Below, in pieces: positions 19,151-32,200 of a stretch of 64,000 bases of DNA; position 1 is the stretch's first letter; the number at the start of each line of letters is the position of its first letter. The stretch spans positions 19,477,501 to 19,541,500 of the forward strand of contig NC_135118.1 of the NCBI RefSeq assembly GCF_050908995.1, written 5' to 3'. Source of the DNA: Andrena cerasifolii. Taxonomy: Eukaryota; Arthropoda; Insecta; Hymenoptera; Andrenidae. The notes under the pieces are model-generated. The model was not told where the DNA came from and did no database searches. It saw nothing but the letters and a program-made list of their open reading frames with translations. Position numbers and translations under genes: made by a program.

Positions 19151-22100
19151 TTACAATTTCGATTTAGCAGATTCCATAATAGTACCCAACTTTTGAGTAA
19201 GCATTATGTTCCCAGTGATCTTTAGCTTTCCTCGCATGAACGCCATTTGTGGCTTCAGTTTGCCCAAAGCCTACAAACAGGTGAACGAGCAATACAGACG
19301 TGTTTCAATTATTAAGGATTGTATTAATATCGAAGGAAACTTACGATTTGAATCATATCTGAATCCTCAATTGTCAAGGTTGCGTCAGCTTTCCCCGACT
19401 TTGGCTCTCCTCTATACAGTTCAGGTCTCTTCAAATCTAGAGCTTTAATGTACCCAACGTTTAGATACATAATTCACGAGAAATTAGTTAAAATAAATTA
19501 TAAGTAGCTATATTTACTCCACGATCTTGCTAAATTTCCTTTCACCAGAATGTGATATAGAAAAACTGCATTCACTTTCTTCACATCTTCAGGATTTGCT
19601 TTCACATACTCGCCAATCGTTGCAAACACTGCATCAGATTGGACACTTTCAGTTCCGGAGGAAAGATTTGCTATTGGTTGTTTAACTTTGGTGTCTTTCA
19701 AGTCAACATAAGCACCTGTACACAAAGAATTCAAAATGTTTATTTCACTAGTTGTAGCTAAAAATGTTGCGACAAACCATATTTCAAGAATTTAAATTTC
19801 AATAATTCACAATTTGCATAAATTCACCTGTTATGACTGCTGTATTATCCTCCACCACATAAGTCTGGAAATGTATCCTGTTTCCATTTTGCCACATATC
19901 AGTTCGCAAAGTCTGTCCTGGGAGTACTGGTTTAGCGAAACGAACCTACGATTCATGCAGCATATTAATTTACATGAAATCGTTCCCACTTGCTCAAGAG
20001 AAGTGATAACTGATATTTACCATAAAACTCTTATAGTAAAAGTTATTGATTTGTACATATAATATAAGGGAGTATTCTGGATTTAAAAGATCTTGGGAAT
20101 TAGTCTTGAAAACGTACTCTTAAAGTACTGTGTCGAAATTCGTAAAATTGACAGATTTATAAACTGCGGCATCAAAATGAACTCAAGTTCCCGCGCAATA
20201 GTTACCCATACATTTACTTCAACCATTAGTCTTATTGGCTAATTCACCCAGTTTCTGTGACATGATTCGAAACAAATTAGAAAAATTTTCATAAAAATTG
20301 TTTCATATGCTCCTAACGAAACAGATATCTTCTTGCGAAAAATTTGCGATCGCTAAAACGGACAGAAAAGGCACAAAATAAATATATAAATATACAACAT
20401 AAAACCATGTTCATACATCGATAAAAAAATTGAGAAAGGTAGGAGACGAGACTCGTATCAGTAGAAAAGACGGATACATATTCCATTCTCAACATTCTTA
20501 TTCTTTAAACTCTTCGTGAATAAGGACGGACCTTATTATCCTTAAACCTGGTACGAAAAATATTTTACGCATTGTTCTTAAATCAACATGTTCCAAATAG
20601 GCGGCATAGTTATCTCAGAAATTATTAGATTCATTTGTGCCTTTCCAAACATATGAAGTAAATATTTCGCTATGGTCCGAACAAGAATTATATCGATATT
20701 AGTAACAGTCTTTTACGACTCATGAAAGTTGCAAAGTTTGTGCTGAAATCCGAACTTCAAAATTAAAAATTATTTTACATTATTTCTTCTAATTTAGATG
20801 ATAGACATACTTATGTGGATTAAATACATGCATACATGCAATTTAAAACAATCGAATGACTCATACATTCTACATGGCCAGATGAACGTACAGCGAACGT
20901 CTTAACAGCAACATTATACGTATGGAGATTTTTTCAGACGGACAATGACATAAATAATGCAATATACCTTAATAGCTTTGAATAAGTTTGGATCACCATC
21001 GGCGTAAGTTTGAAGAACATGACGAACAGAAAATCCAAGAGAGCATAGTCCATGAAGAATCGGTCTTTTGTGACCGCTCATCGTGGCCATATTCATATCG
21101 ATGTGCAAAGGATTAGTGTCCCCGCTCAATCTATACAGTGCTGCCTGGAAATCATTGAATGAAATTTCAAGTGGAGAATTAAAAACCATTACAAAATATT
21201 GTGACTATCTGGAAATTAAATATCTTGCATAAAATAGCAAACAAATGTCTAATAATGAGCAACTGAACAGGATTTAGTGAATTTGGCATAAAAGAATTAT
21301 TACAAGTTAATCGCGCTATACCTGATCGTAACTAGTTTTTTGAGTAACCGAAGCATCAGGTTTTCTTGTTGGAGGTTCAATGGTCGGTACAAGATTCGTA
21401 GATGTTCGTTTGCCCTGAAATCCGCCTGCTCCTATTACGAACACTGAGATCTGTCCAGTAGCTATCTTATCTCCATTGGTAGTATCGTATGTTTCCACTG
21501 CAAAGACCCAGTCAAATGAATTGCAATTTCACCTTTCCCTTAGAAAACAATACAGTTATTCATAAAAAATGGTGTTCATGTACTTTGTATAACAAATACG
21601 GCACCCTTTCCCTTATCAAGTACGTCCAGAAGCTTAAAACGCGATTCTACTGCAGCTTCTGTTGGCACTGTCTTATGTACTTCAATATATTGTTCCCCGT
21701 GCAAGATCTGAAATTACGAATCCATAAGACATCTTTCGAACGAACAGTGGACAGAATAAATTACCTTTGTTGGGTCTAATTGAAAGTTAGGTAAATTTTC
21801 TTCAAACATCGAAGATGACATACAATACATTGGCCCATATAGAACATAGAATGTGGGCAATACAGCAAAGTTCTCGTGATTCTCATACAGATAACGTAGA
21901 TCAGAAGGATCTTCGACTGTAGCACCAACTGTAACAAACGTTTCATTTGCAGTAATGTTATAAATAGGGTAAAAATATTATAATAACTGAATCATACCTC
22001 CCAATGCATACAATATAGTATCTCGGTAATTATAAGTGTGTTTATAAACATTGCCACCCTGAAAAGCAAACATTTGTTACACAGTTAAAGATAACAGTAT

Positions 22101-24481
22101 CTAATGTCATGCTACGAAATGGTATCTTATTTACTTGTACAGAATTATTGGATTTCATTTCTTCGATTACAGCCATATATTGCCCTGTCACGTCCTTAAA
22201 ACACATATAAATTTAATAAGAAATAATCTTAATGGAACGAACTTTTCTAAAGTAGAGAACTGTTTATGTACCTCGACAGAATCAAAATGTTTAGCAGACG
22301 ACATATCAGTAACAGCTGACCATTTTTTTTGAACTTCTTCAGGAGTGACATCGCTCGACAAATCTTGCCTCAAAGTAGTTCCGGACGCACGAATCATATG
22401 ATCTAGAAAAACCATTAGTATAGTGAATAAAGCGCAAAAGTTTATACTTTTGTTTAATGGGATATATCTTAGGTAGTTACACTTTCCGGCCCAACCCAAT
22501 GCAGACTCGATAATAGAGCCATTCTCTGTACATTTCTCGTGACATAGCCAAACAACTACAGGGGCTATTAATTCAGGCTTTAACTGCTCGAAAAAGTCTG
22601 CAGGAGAATATTGAATTAGTATATTCAACTATAGTTGTATGTATTATGTAATGTGTACATAGAAAATATTTTTTCAACCTGGTGGTAGGATATCTTCTGT
22701 TAAACGAGAACCAGCTGTCGGTATTATTACATTCGTATGTATGTTTTTCTTCTTGCCTTCGATAGCTAATGTATTAGCCAATCCAACAAGACCCATTTTG
22801 GCTGAACTGTAATTAGCTTGGCCGAAGTTTCCATATATACCACTGTTGCTAGATGTCATTATTACTCGACCGTAATTTTGCTTCGCAAAATACGGCCACG
22901 CAGCTTGTGTAGTTCTAAATGCGCCTTTTAGATGAACGCCCTGTATCAAATCTGAAACGAATTGTGAAAATTGGATATTCTCAACTTTTTCAGCCAGAAT
23001 TAACAGTACAACTAGGAGTAAAGTATTATGTATACCCCAATCAGTGTCCGCCATTTTAGCAAAAGATTTATCTCGCAAAATTCCGGCATTATTGACGACG
23101 ATATCCACTCTTCCAAATGCATCAATGGCTGTTTTGACAATTTTCGCGCCATCGAGGACAGAATCGTAATTAGCCACAGCTTTCCCACCTGAAAAATTAT
23201 TCCTAAGCAGTTACAAAATGATACCGTCACTTTCAAAGTACATTTTCTAATATAAATTATGAAATAATTAAGCCTACTTTATTATGAACGTGTATTTTCT
23301 TTTGGTGTAATGAAAATAAGAAATTGTATAATGTACAACGAATTGACGAGTGCTTGTATACTGAATTCATCCTAAGAGTAGACTCGTTCTGCGCAGGGAT
23401 ATACTGTTGATGACATATTTTAAGTTGATTGGTGTGTCAGAACATAGTGCATATACAATTTAGAAGACATGTAGTTTAACGCACATTTTTTTAGTGCACA
23501 TCAGGGTAGCGCACAGCAAGATTTCACGCACAAGATAGTACGGTAAACTTGCCGATGAACAGGGCCCTCGCTCTTCTCATCGCCGTCGACTGTTTCACAG
23601 CCAATGGTATTAGTAATAGCTGGAGTTAGATCACGGCGAGGGAGCGGGCGCGCAAAGCGTGGTATCGAACCGATGTGGTTTAGGGATGCTCAAAGTGAGA
23701 CCGCGGCTACAAATATCGCGCGATGGGTTCTAAATTGTATATGCACTATCTTGTACGTGAAATCTTGCTGTGCGCTATGCTGATGTGCACTAAAAAAAAA
23801 ATGCATTAAACTGCATGTGTTCTAAATTTTATGCAAGCTATATTCTGTGTCCTATTTTGATGTGCGCTAAATTACATGTGTAATATTGTACTGTGTAGTA
23901 TTGATATGGAGCCTCAATTTATTACCTGAAGCTCTAGAATGAAAGATAAGAAGATAACTTTGGAACTTTTGTAGCAGTTACTATCAGATAATACATTAGT
24001 CATTTTCATAGTGATCTGAATTATAAATAACTATATCACGACAAATGTTATATTGTATTAATGATGTGTTCAAAAACGATTTTGTATTAAATTTAAAAAT
24101 CAAACAGATGTAATGAATCTCGACACACATGCAAATGTATCCATATGGACAAGAAATATGTGTACACAATATGTTTCTATGGAAGTAATAATTCTAAATA
24201 TATATAATCTGACCATTTCTTCTAATTTCTTCAACGACCGTATCTGCTGTTTTAGTGCTACTTCCATCGCCATGTCTTCCTCCGCCTAAATCATTTACCA
24301 CAACACTGGCTCCTCTTGAAGCGAAGAGCAATGCATACGCACGACCCAAACCTGAAAAGGGAATTAAGGATATTAAAGCATGTGCAAAAAGAACCAAAGT
24401 AAGTGCTTAATAATTACCCGCTCCTGCTCCTGTTACTATTACTACCCGGCCGTCGAAGCGCAGTTCCTCTGGACCCCTCAT
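19151..24481 (-). CDS. HSD17B4: peroxisomal multifunctional enzyme type 2 (hydroxyacyl-CoA dehydrogenase / enoyl-CoA hydratase 2)
   Basis: Sixteen exons join in phase to 723 residues: 24418-24481, 24214-24351, 23036-23188, 22679-22951, 22481-22597, 22272-22402, 22135-22194, 21998-22058, 21765-21928, 21584-21707, 21322-21497, 20968-21144, 19828-19945, 19518-19715, 19345-19442, 19151-19270. Domains in order: a short-chain dehydrogenase with TGAGAGLGRAYA nucleotide loop, NNAG, and catalytic Ser153, Tyr166 and Lys170 (ANYSSAK); a hydratase-2 (hot-dog) domain with the GDTNPLHID catalytic Asp/His pair; and a C-terminal SCP2-like domain ending in SAKSKL, a type-1 peroxisomal targeting signal. The length agrees with human HSD17B4 (736). 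It carries out the hydration and second oxidation of very-long and branched acyl-CoA beta-oxidation. In Drosophila the gene is called Mfe2. Confidence 0.96.
23446..23839. repeat. foldback repeat in MFE2 intron 2
   Basis: Arms 23446-23539 and 23744-23839 are inverted copies; for example AGTGCACATCAGGGTAGCGC against GCGCTATGCTGATGTGCACT, with matching ATTTCACG / CGTGAAAT and poly-T/poly-A tracts. The centre is GC-rich and unique. Related words continue right of the element (GATGTGCGCTAAATTACATG at about 23857), so the repeat may be compound. No coding capacity. Confidence 0.65.
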
Positions 24482-25649
24482 TTCTCAAATTAATATCACA
24501 ACTGTGCGAGGTGAGATAAAAAACTGAAGGTTTTCAAGGACCGGCGGCAACTTTTATATATGTAAATCTCTTTTTCAGTAATGAGCCAGCAAAATTTTAA
24601 AACGGTTAAAGTCCACTCCACTTTCAATTACAAGTGATTATTCTGTTCCTTAAGTCTCGTTCACCTTAGTTAAGTTGTATTTCAAGGCAGGTAAAGTTTA
24701 AAGAATCTCTACTTCACTTGGAACTTGAAAGAAGCCTGAAAGGATATTTCAAGTAAAGTAAGTAAATAACAGGTTCACATTGGTAATGTGTTTCAAGTTA
24801 CTTGAATTTAAGCGACTTCACGTCAATATGCAACATGACTAATGTGAACAAGGTCTTAGATTGGCATACTTGATAAATACGTTCACGTAACCACCGTAGT
24901 GTCGCAATCTGGTGGAGAAATGCAAAATTGATCTTCTTACCAGATAAGATTTCAAATGAAAATAGTTTTTTACAGTGACATAAATTAAAAAATTCAACAT
25001 AAATTGAGCTTTGCCTCCGGAGCGCCTCTCTGTTGATTTTCAGCATAAAGTTAATTAGAAAAATGATAGAAAAACCCCTTTGCGACGAGGCATACAAAAT
25101 GTTCAATGGTTACTGGACTAACAGGTCTACCTATACATTGTCGATGCTACTACACCCAATAGACACTTCGCGAAGTTTTATTAGTTCTTATTAGATAAAG
25201 CACAAAGAGCAGTTGCATGATCACTTTTTTCTTTTTTTTTACCGCTTTTTAAATTCTACATGTATAACATTTTTTCAAATGTAAATTTATATAGACATCA
25301 AACGATTTGAATTTTTCATGAGTAAATAGTAAACGGACGCTCATTTGGCCGAAGCGCGGCGACCACGCATCGCCCATATAACACAACAGCAGCGACGAAC
25401 AATTTGCTTCGGTTGCCGCGCTTCGGCCTTTAGAAGGAAAGTAACCATAAAGCTATGTAATATTTATACGCAAGATTTTTTTAAAACATAAAAGACAGCA
25501 ATAGTTACAATAGCAGTAGAATTTCGCTAAACTTAAGTCATAAATTACGTTATTTAGAATAGATGGAGGTGTTTATAGTGTACAATCATGGAGAAAGTAA
25601 AATGATACTAATATGCACGTAGTTGCTTGATTTAACAGGATTTTTATTC
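24482..25649. other. intergenic between MFE2 and lin-7
   Basis: Holds the MFE2 promoter (start at 24481) and the lin-7 3' end. The only structure seen is a 17-18 bp inverted pair, GGCCGAAGCGCGGCGACC (about 25348) and GGTTGCCGCGCTTCGGCC (about 25411), about 45 bp apart. Around 24771-24850 GTTCACATTGGT is loosely inverted as ACTAATGTGAAC. Confidence 0.45.
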
Positions 25650-27524
25650 TTATTGCATGTGCTGGCGCCTACGTGCTGCTCTTTGCTTGTCAAATCGCAG
25701 TTCCATTTCCTCTAAAACACGTGGAGTGTATCGCACAACTAGCTTCACAGAGTTTTGTGCCTGTTTTAGTAGTTCTACCGCTTTCTCATGATTTTCTCCT
25801 TCGACACACTAAAATCATAACGTGTACATTCAATGTAACGAAGTAAATTAAGAAAATTTGTTTGCAAATGTTAGACGAACCACTCCATTGACTGAGAGAA
25901 GTTGATCGCCTCGTTTGAGGCCGCCGTGCCGATCAGCAACACCTCCAGGAATAATTCGCGAAATGTAAATTGGCGAATTTTGCTCCTTGCCTCCCATTAC
26001 ATTGAAGCCAAGACCCTCCTCTGTCTTGGGTAATTCAACCACTCGTGGATGCGCATGACCTTCGCTCGCTGCAAAAGCAGCAACTGTAGCTTTAGCTGTG
26101 GCTGATGCACGAACATCTTGAGAGCCCTGAAATTATTAACACTAGTACTGTACCAAACGAGCCATGCTGCACATACACAATAACAGTACCTGAATGTCTA
26201 CAGTCTCATAAACATGTTCATACACCTCACGAACAGCACTGAGGAAATCACTTTGTAATACTTTTTGTAAGGCAGCTAATTTAGTCGCAGGTACTTCACC
26301 TCCTACAACAAAAACATATCTGGTTAATGTGAACACATTCAAATGCAACAGTTTGATATTAAATGAAACTTGTCACATACATTAGCTGTATAAGAAAATG
26401 AATCAAAGCAAGAATGTTACGTAGAATTGATCACTATATAGTCATACATAGAAAATATAATAAAATTCTTGTAATATCAATTAGTACACTAGTTACGCTC
26501 TTTTAACCCTTAATCACAGACGTCTTAATTTTATTTATTAAATCACTGTTACAAAAATAAATCTAATAAAACTATTTTATTTAATGATATATATATATTT
26601 GTTTCTTAAGGTTTTTTATAATATTTTATAAAAACAATGATTATAATGTTGTGAGCGCATGCATACTCAGAGTAGGACTGTTCGAGTTCCCAAATATTCG
26701 AGTATAAAACCCGCAAAGATATGCGAGGTCGTAAATTAAACATTCAAGCAGCGGCAGTCTTTGATGCCCCGGCACCCAGCAGTATACTATTGTAGGAATA
26801 TCAGTAGAAATTGAGTCTCAGGCCACATGCCCTGAGCCCTGAGGCCGGCCCTGAGTGAGGCCCGAGCCCCTTATCTGCCCATGTATCTGTCAATTCGCTC
26901 GTTCCGACTCCCGAAATATGTAAACAGACAGTTCGCTATCATGCTTTACCCGCCCTCTGCACTAATCTAGCCGCAACCAATACTAATACCCGGGACAAGT
27001 TGGATAGTGAAAATCAACAGATGTTTTTCGCAAATATCTCGAAAAGAAGGTCATGCGGCGGTAACATGTATAGGAAAAAGTTGTTCAGAATCTTGATCTT
27101 GATAATGTATCCAAAACTCATTGAAATTGGTGAGGATGGAAAACTTCTAAATAATTATCAAATAGTGTACCACTCACTATCAATTGAAGGTACACAAACG
27201 CTAGACCCTCCAACATTTTCCAATAGGTTGTGATAGTGAAATAAAAATTTGGACTCATCTCTGAGGAGAGTACTCTGTAGTTAAGGATTAAATATGTTGT
27301 AGTTAAGATACATCTAATTTATTACCTTTCTGTAATTTGTCTAGCAACTCGATGGACCTCTTAACATCTGCAAGCGAATACATAAGATTATTAATTGTCA
27401 GTAAGTTTACTTGTCGCTGAACGAATTAAAAATTTTACTAATTTTGCACTACTAAGTTTATAAATCTATTACTGTAATGAAGTTTACCGTTTGCTAAAGT
27501 GAGAGGTTCGCCCATCGTAACCAT
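25650..27524 (-). CDS. lin-7: Lin-7 homolog (L27 + PDZ polarity scaffold, Veli/MALS)
   Basis: Five coding exons in phase give 198 residues, the usual Lin-7 length: 27488-27524, 27326-27367, 26190-26302, 25881-26126, 25650-25808. The L27 domain spans the first three exons (about residues 8-65; SIELLDKLQK, KVLQSDFLSAVREVYEHVYE). The PDZ domain fills about residues 90-175, with the GLGFNVMGG binding loop and LKRGDQLLSVNGV. The tail is basic (RAARRRQHMQ). Lin-7 forms a tripartite scaffold with CASK and Mint/Lin-10 (or Stardust/Patj) at cell junctions and synapses. Start: ATG at 27522-27524, preceded by an acceptor-like CTGCAG, so there is probably a non-coding first exon upstream, ending at a GTAAGT donor near 27600. 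Confidence 0.96.
26930..27240. repeat. dispersed repeat fragment shared with 4690-4850
   Basis: CTAATCTAGCCGCAACCAAT... and ACTAATACCCGGGACAAGTTGG match the block at 4690-4850 (CTTTACGCGCTCC..., CCAACCAATACTAATACCAGG, AACAAGTTGGA) in the same orientation, including the following AATATCTCG. It lies in a lin-7 intron (26303-27325). Confidence 0.55.
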
Positions 27525-27699
27525 GTCTGCAGAAATGAAATATCTTAAAGGGTATCTTATGAAGCAGTTACATTTCAACTGAAAAAATAGAACCACTTAC
27601 GGATGTAGCGTTTCCTTTGACTGTAAGTCCGACACAAATAGACAGAAATTGTCGAAAAAATACGTCAACAATTCGATCTATCGACCAACAAATATGAAC

Positions 27700-29205
27700 T
27701 TAAAATACATGATAACTTGAAAGGTGTCCGAATCTCTCTTCCAAAAGCCTGTAGGGACTTTAGTCCGGGAACAACCAGGGGTGTGGTGTTGCGCGATTCA
27801 GTGGGGATTTTGTAATTACACGGCGGGTTCGTGCCCGTGGAGTGCTGAAACACTCAGCTCGCGAGTTTGTGCGGGAATTTAAATGGTTGGAGAAAATAAA
27901 GTGAAGCACTTCTGAATAATTTCTATGTTCTGATTTTAATTGATAGCTATATAGACGTTTACTGTACTGCTAACAAGTTCAATCTGCCGTTTTTACAAAG
28001 TCGCTCCTTGCTTGTGCCCTCTGAGCGCCCTACTCCTCTGACTCTGGGGCATTCTTCGAAGTTCCTCCTCAGGTCCTTTCGTCCAATCAAAACGATGACA
28101 TCCCTCAAGCTTCGTCAGTGGGTTGTCCTCTAGCTCTCTCTCCGTCCTTGGCCCTGGTGTGTGGTTTCCCAGCGTAAGCTTGTGGGGCCGACCTCATGGC
28201 CGTCCGCGACTATGTTAATGGGAGAGGAGACAAAATCAAACATCTTTTGTATAAGGGGGGAGGTGTTGCGAGTTGCGATTCTCGCTTTAGCGGCGTTTAG
28301 CGCAAGCTCTTGGAGTGTGAGGTTCGAACTTTAAAGAGTTAAGAATGAAGTTTGTTACATTTGAAATTTGTATTCGCCTCCTTCCTTATCGCTCGAAAAC
28401 AATGTAAAAAAAGAAAAGAGGAACGAACGTACGAAGAAGCCTGTTTCTTCGCCTCGCAATTCTTCTCCGACGTTGTAAAAGCACGGACGTGTTGTAATAA
28501 AGCTCAACTTTTGATCAATCTTTAAATATCTTTGTCCGTTTCTTAATAGTTCTGGTTAATATTCAATAATTTAATTTATTTCAGTACAATAATCTTTATT
28601 TCGTTCAAAGTTATTCGTTACAAATTGTTTTGTTCAATCAACTTCGCACGATTCGCGAGCAGAATCCTTTTGGGTTCCACGGACATAGGACCACATTGAA
28701 ATTCCCTCAAACAATCAGAATTCCCAGCCGGCCCCGCAACACAGTACGCTGCAATACGCTACCTGGTGGCGAAAATCAGAACTGTAAGAGTAGGTCGCCA
28801 CCAGGTAGCGTATCGCAGCTTAGCCAATCCCAATAGCCAGCGGCACGAAATAAATTGCGGTATTTTTGACACTTTCGCGCCAAATTTGTGGATCAGTCAG
28901 AATAACTGACGATCAGGTGGATCAGAGAGTCATGATATATAATTTAGTGTCGCAAGATTTTCAATAGTGTTCGGCGCAGATCAAGTGAATGATTATTTTC
29001 ATTGGAAGGTTCTTAGGAACCACTAATATATTCTCATCTGCAATTGAATTGGTTATTGAAACTATTAATACATTTTATGTTAACAATTTTGTAAGAAACA
29101 TTCATGTAGGAAGCACAAATTACATTGTTGTGTAATAAAAATTGATACTGTTAAACCCTAATACAAATTTTTTATTCCAGTAACACAAAGAGGAATTTAA
29201 CTTTT
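27700..29205. promoter_or_regulatory. divergent promoter region between lin-7 and Claspin
   Basis: lin-7 (minus) starts at 27524 with a likely leader exon to about 27.7-27.9 kb. Claspin (plus) starts at 29206, just after an acceptor (TTTATTCCAG at about 29171-29180), so Claspin also has an upstream non-coding exon in this interval. The region is GC-richer than the flanks between about 28.0 and 28.9 kb. It includes the hairpin at 28748-28819. Confidence 0.5.
28748..28819. repeat. 25-bp stem inverted repeat (hairpin)
   Basis: Left arm 28748-28772 and right arm 28795-28819 are inverse with one mismatch in 25; each contains the core TACCTGGTGGCGA / TCGCCACCAGGTA. The loop is 22 bp. As minus-strand RNA the mismatch becomes a G-U wobble. 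Either a hairpin RNA or two inverted protein-binding sites is possible. Confidence 0.75.
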
Positions 29206-32200
29206 ATGAAAATGACTGAGAGTTGTGATCCTGCTCATGCAGATAAGGAGTTTAACATAACTGACAAATCAAAAGATACAGATGCCATTGATGAACCAAA
29301 AGAATATGCAGAGAATCAGCAAACTGAATCTATTGAGATTAATGACTGTACTAATACAGATGTTGATGTCAATATCCCAAACGAAACTACGGAAAAAGAC
29401 GACGCAAATTCTATGCACAAATGTGATGAACCTAAAAGCAACGCGTACGAAAAATCTTCTAAGCTAATAGATAGCGACTCGGAAGGTGAAAACATGTCCA
29501 ATTCTAAATCAAAAGAAGAAAACCCTGTTTATAATAGTTCAGACGGTGAAACGTTTCATTTTGACCACAATGTTTCATTCAAAAAGCATTTAAAAAAGAA
29601 AAATGCCATTAAAAAATGTTTGGACAGCGATTCGGAGGATGCATCTAGTATCGTTAATGGTAGCGATGATAACGAAGTTATCTCAAATAAGAAAAAGATT
29701 GAGAACATTGTGAGTAGGAATCTTAACAGGTATTTAAACTTTTTTTTTAGTTATCTAATTACTCATTTAAAATCATATTTTGCAGACGCAAAGTAGACTT
29801 CAAACTCTAATAGACTCAGAATCCGAAGAAGAAAATGAAAGGCAATTAATTCCTGTAGACGAAAATAAAGAACTGAAACAGGAACATTCTAAATCCAAGA
29901 TAAGAAAAGTAATATTGTTTTAATATATTCCAAGCTTAGATCAATATAATTGTTATACATGATATTATACTTTAGGTTTCGTTAAGAGCTGCCAAAGAGG
30001 AAGCCATGAGACAAATACACAGTGAAACTCGACGGTTAGTGAGGGAATCAGAGATTTCTCTCCCTTATCACAGACCGAAGCAACGGACGTTGCAAGAATT
30101 TTTGAGTAGGAAAAAGGTGTTTTCAGTTCTCCCAAAAGCACCTACAATGGCAGCTAAACTAAAAATGTCCTCTGCTATCGTTGAGTAAGTAATTCTTCAA
30201 CTTCAAAGAATGATGTTTCTGAAATTGTCGTGCAACCGGAAAGGATATGTTTCCTCGTACAAAAATACATTGACCATATGTCAAATTAAATTTCTTCATA
30301 TAAGGCTCCATTTTTGAGACTATCAAATTTGGAAACTCCTTTAGTCAGGGACCTGGAACGAAATGTTTTTTCGTTTCTGTTCAGCTTCGATAATAATAAT
30401 TTCGTTTCGGTTAATATCGTTCCTGCTGAAAAGTATTTCATTTCCATCAAAGCGAAAAACAAATTTTGTTCCGAACCGGTTATTTCATTTATAAAAAAAC
30501 TCGTATAAACTTATTTTAACAATTTTATTGCCTTTGGTACTTATTAAATATTGTATGTTACAGTTATGTATTATAGAATATCGTATATTATGTCTTATGC
30601 AAAAAGTTCTAACGAAAAAAAATTATTCCATAATTTCTAACTATTTTTAGACGAGCATTCATTTCATTTACAATTGTAGCATATTTACTGATCAATCTTC
30701 CTAATTTGTAGTCCGGTGTGTGTGTACTGAATGACTTTTTAAAAACTATTTTCTCGTGAAACAACGCCCCGTATGAAAAAAATTTCAACCTACACTCTCA
30801 ACTTACTTTTGCACAAGGAATCACCTTCTTTCTTGTTGCAACATGATTTCGGAAATGCCCTATATATCACTTGAAGCTTATGCCATTTTTTCATTGAATA
30901 GTAAAGTCTTGAAAGAAAAGGAGAAAGAAGCAGAAATATTTTACAAATCCTCTGATTCGGAGGAAGAAGAAAGAGAAAATCTTTCTTCATCAGATGCGGA
31001 AGATACAAGTATAAAATGTACACAGGTATCTAAGAAGGATATTGTTTCAAGAAAATTATTTGACGACAACAATTTTTCAATGGATAATGATGAGGAAAGT
31101 ATGAAAACAAGTGAAGCTTCAAATGCAACGAAAGAAGTTGGATGTAATAAGTCCATGGTGAACGATATAACAGAAAACAATGCAACTGTGTCAGCAATAC
31201 AAGAAATTCATTGTGATACTAATAATGCAGAGAATGAAAGGGAAGTAATTGTGGGACTAGCTGAAATACCTACGGATAAAGAAGTAGATGAATTATTACA
31301 AAAGAGAGATGTTGAAGTTGAAGATAGAGAAGACAATTTGCAAAGTAGTGTCAGTAAGAGCAACGATGATGAAAAGAACGATCCAAGCACTGCCTACGAA
31401 ACCTCCGACGTGTCTACTTCAAAATCCAACGATGATTATGCGAGTATTGTAAAACGATCTTTAGGACTAACTACAGAAGAGTCAGATGAATACAACGAAT
31501 ATGGTTTACCACCACCTACATTCGATGGCTCTCCGATTATACACCAAAAGGAACAGTTATTAAACATAAAAAGTTTGAAACCTAGATTAAGAGGTGCACC
31601 GGGTACAATTATTGATTTATCAGATGGTATTAAAGCAAATAAAAAAGGTATAAATTCTCTGATTGATCGATTTGTTTGTAAGCATTCGATAACTCATGAA
31701 CAAGTTCATGATGCGTCTGATGTTACGGCATTAAACATAACGGAAACCCCGAGTGGAGTATCAATTGTCAAAGAAACGCTTCCATATAAATTTCCGAATT
31801 TCGCAAACGAAGACACTAAGCTACAAAAACCTGGAGCGAAGTTAACACGCTTGAAGGAAGAGTTGAAGCATAAAATGGCATTGAAACGGGATGAGGAGTG
31901 GAAGCAAAAGGAACAGGATATGAAGGAACAAGAAATAGAGTGGAATGAGTCCATAAATGAAGAAGACGGTTTGAGTGAACCATATTCGCCCAGCATAGAA
32001 TCTTACATAAGTAAGGAGGATGAATTAGAAGATGACTTGTACACAAAGAAAGAGAAGAAGAAAAGTAAATGTGCTTTCGTAGATGATGAAGCTGAGGTCA
32101 GTGACGATGCAATGATAGAAGATGAAGATGAAAACGTAGAGGAAGACGAAGGAGAATGCGAAAGCGTAGTTTTAGAAGATGACGATGATAGCACTGATGT

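Noticed and set aside
29710..29729. Donor CAG/GTATTT at the end of Claspin exon 1
   Set aside because: It gives a frameshift to a stop in exon 2; the GTGAGT donor at 29710 keeps the frame and matches the consensus better.
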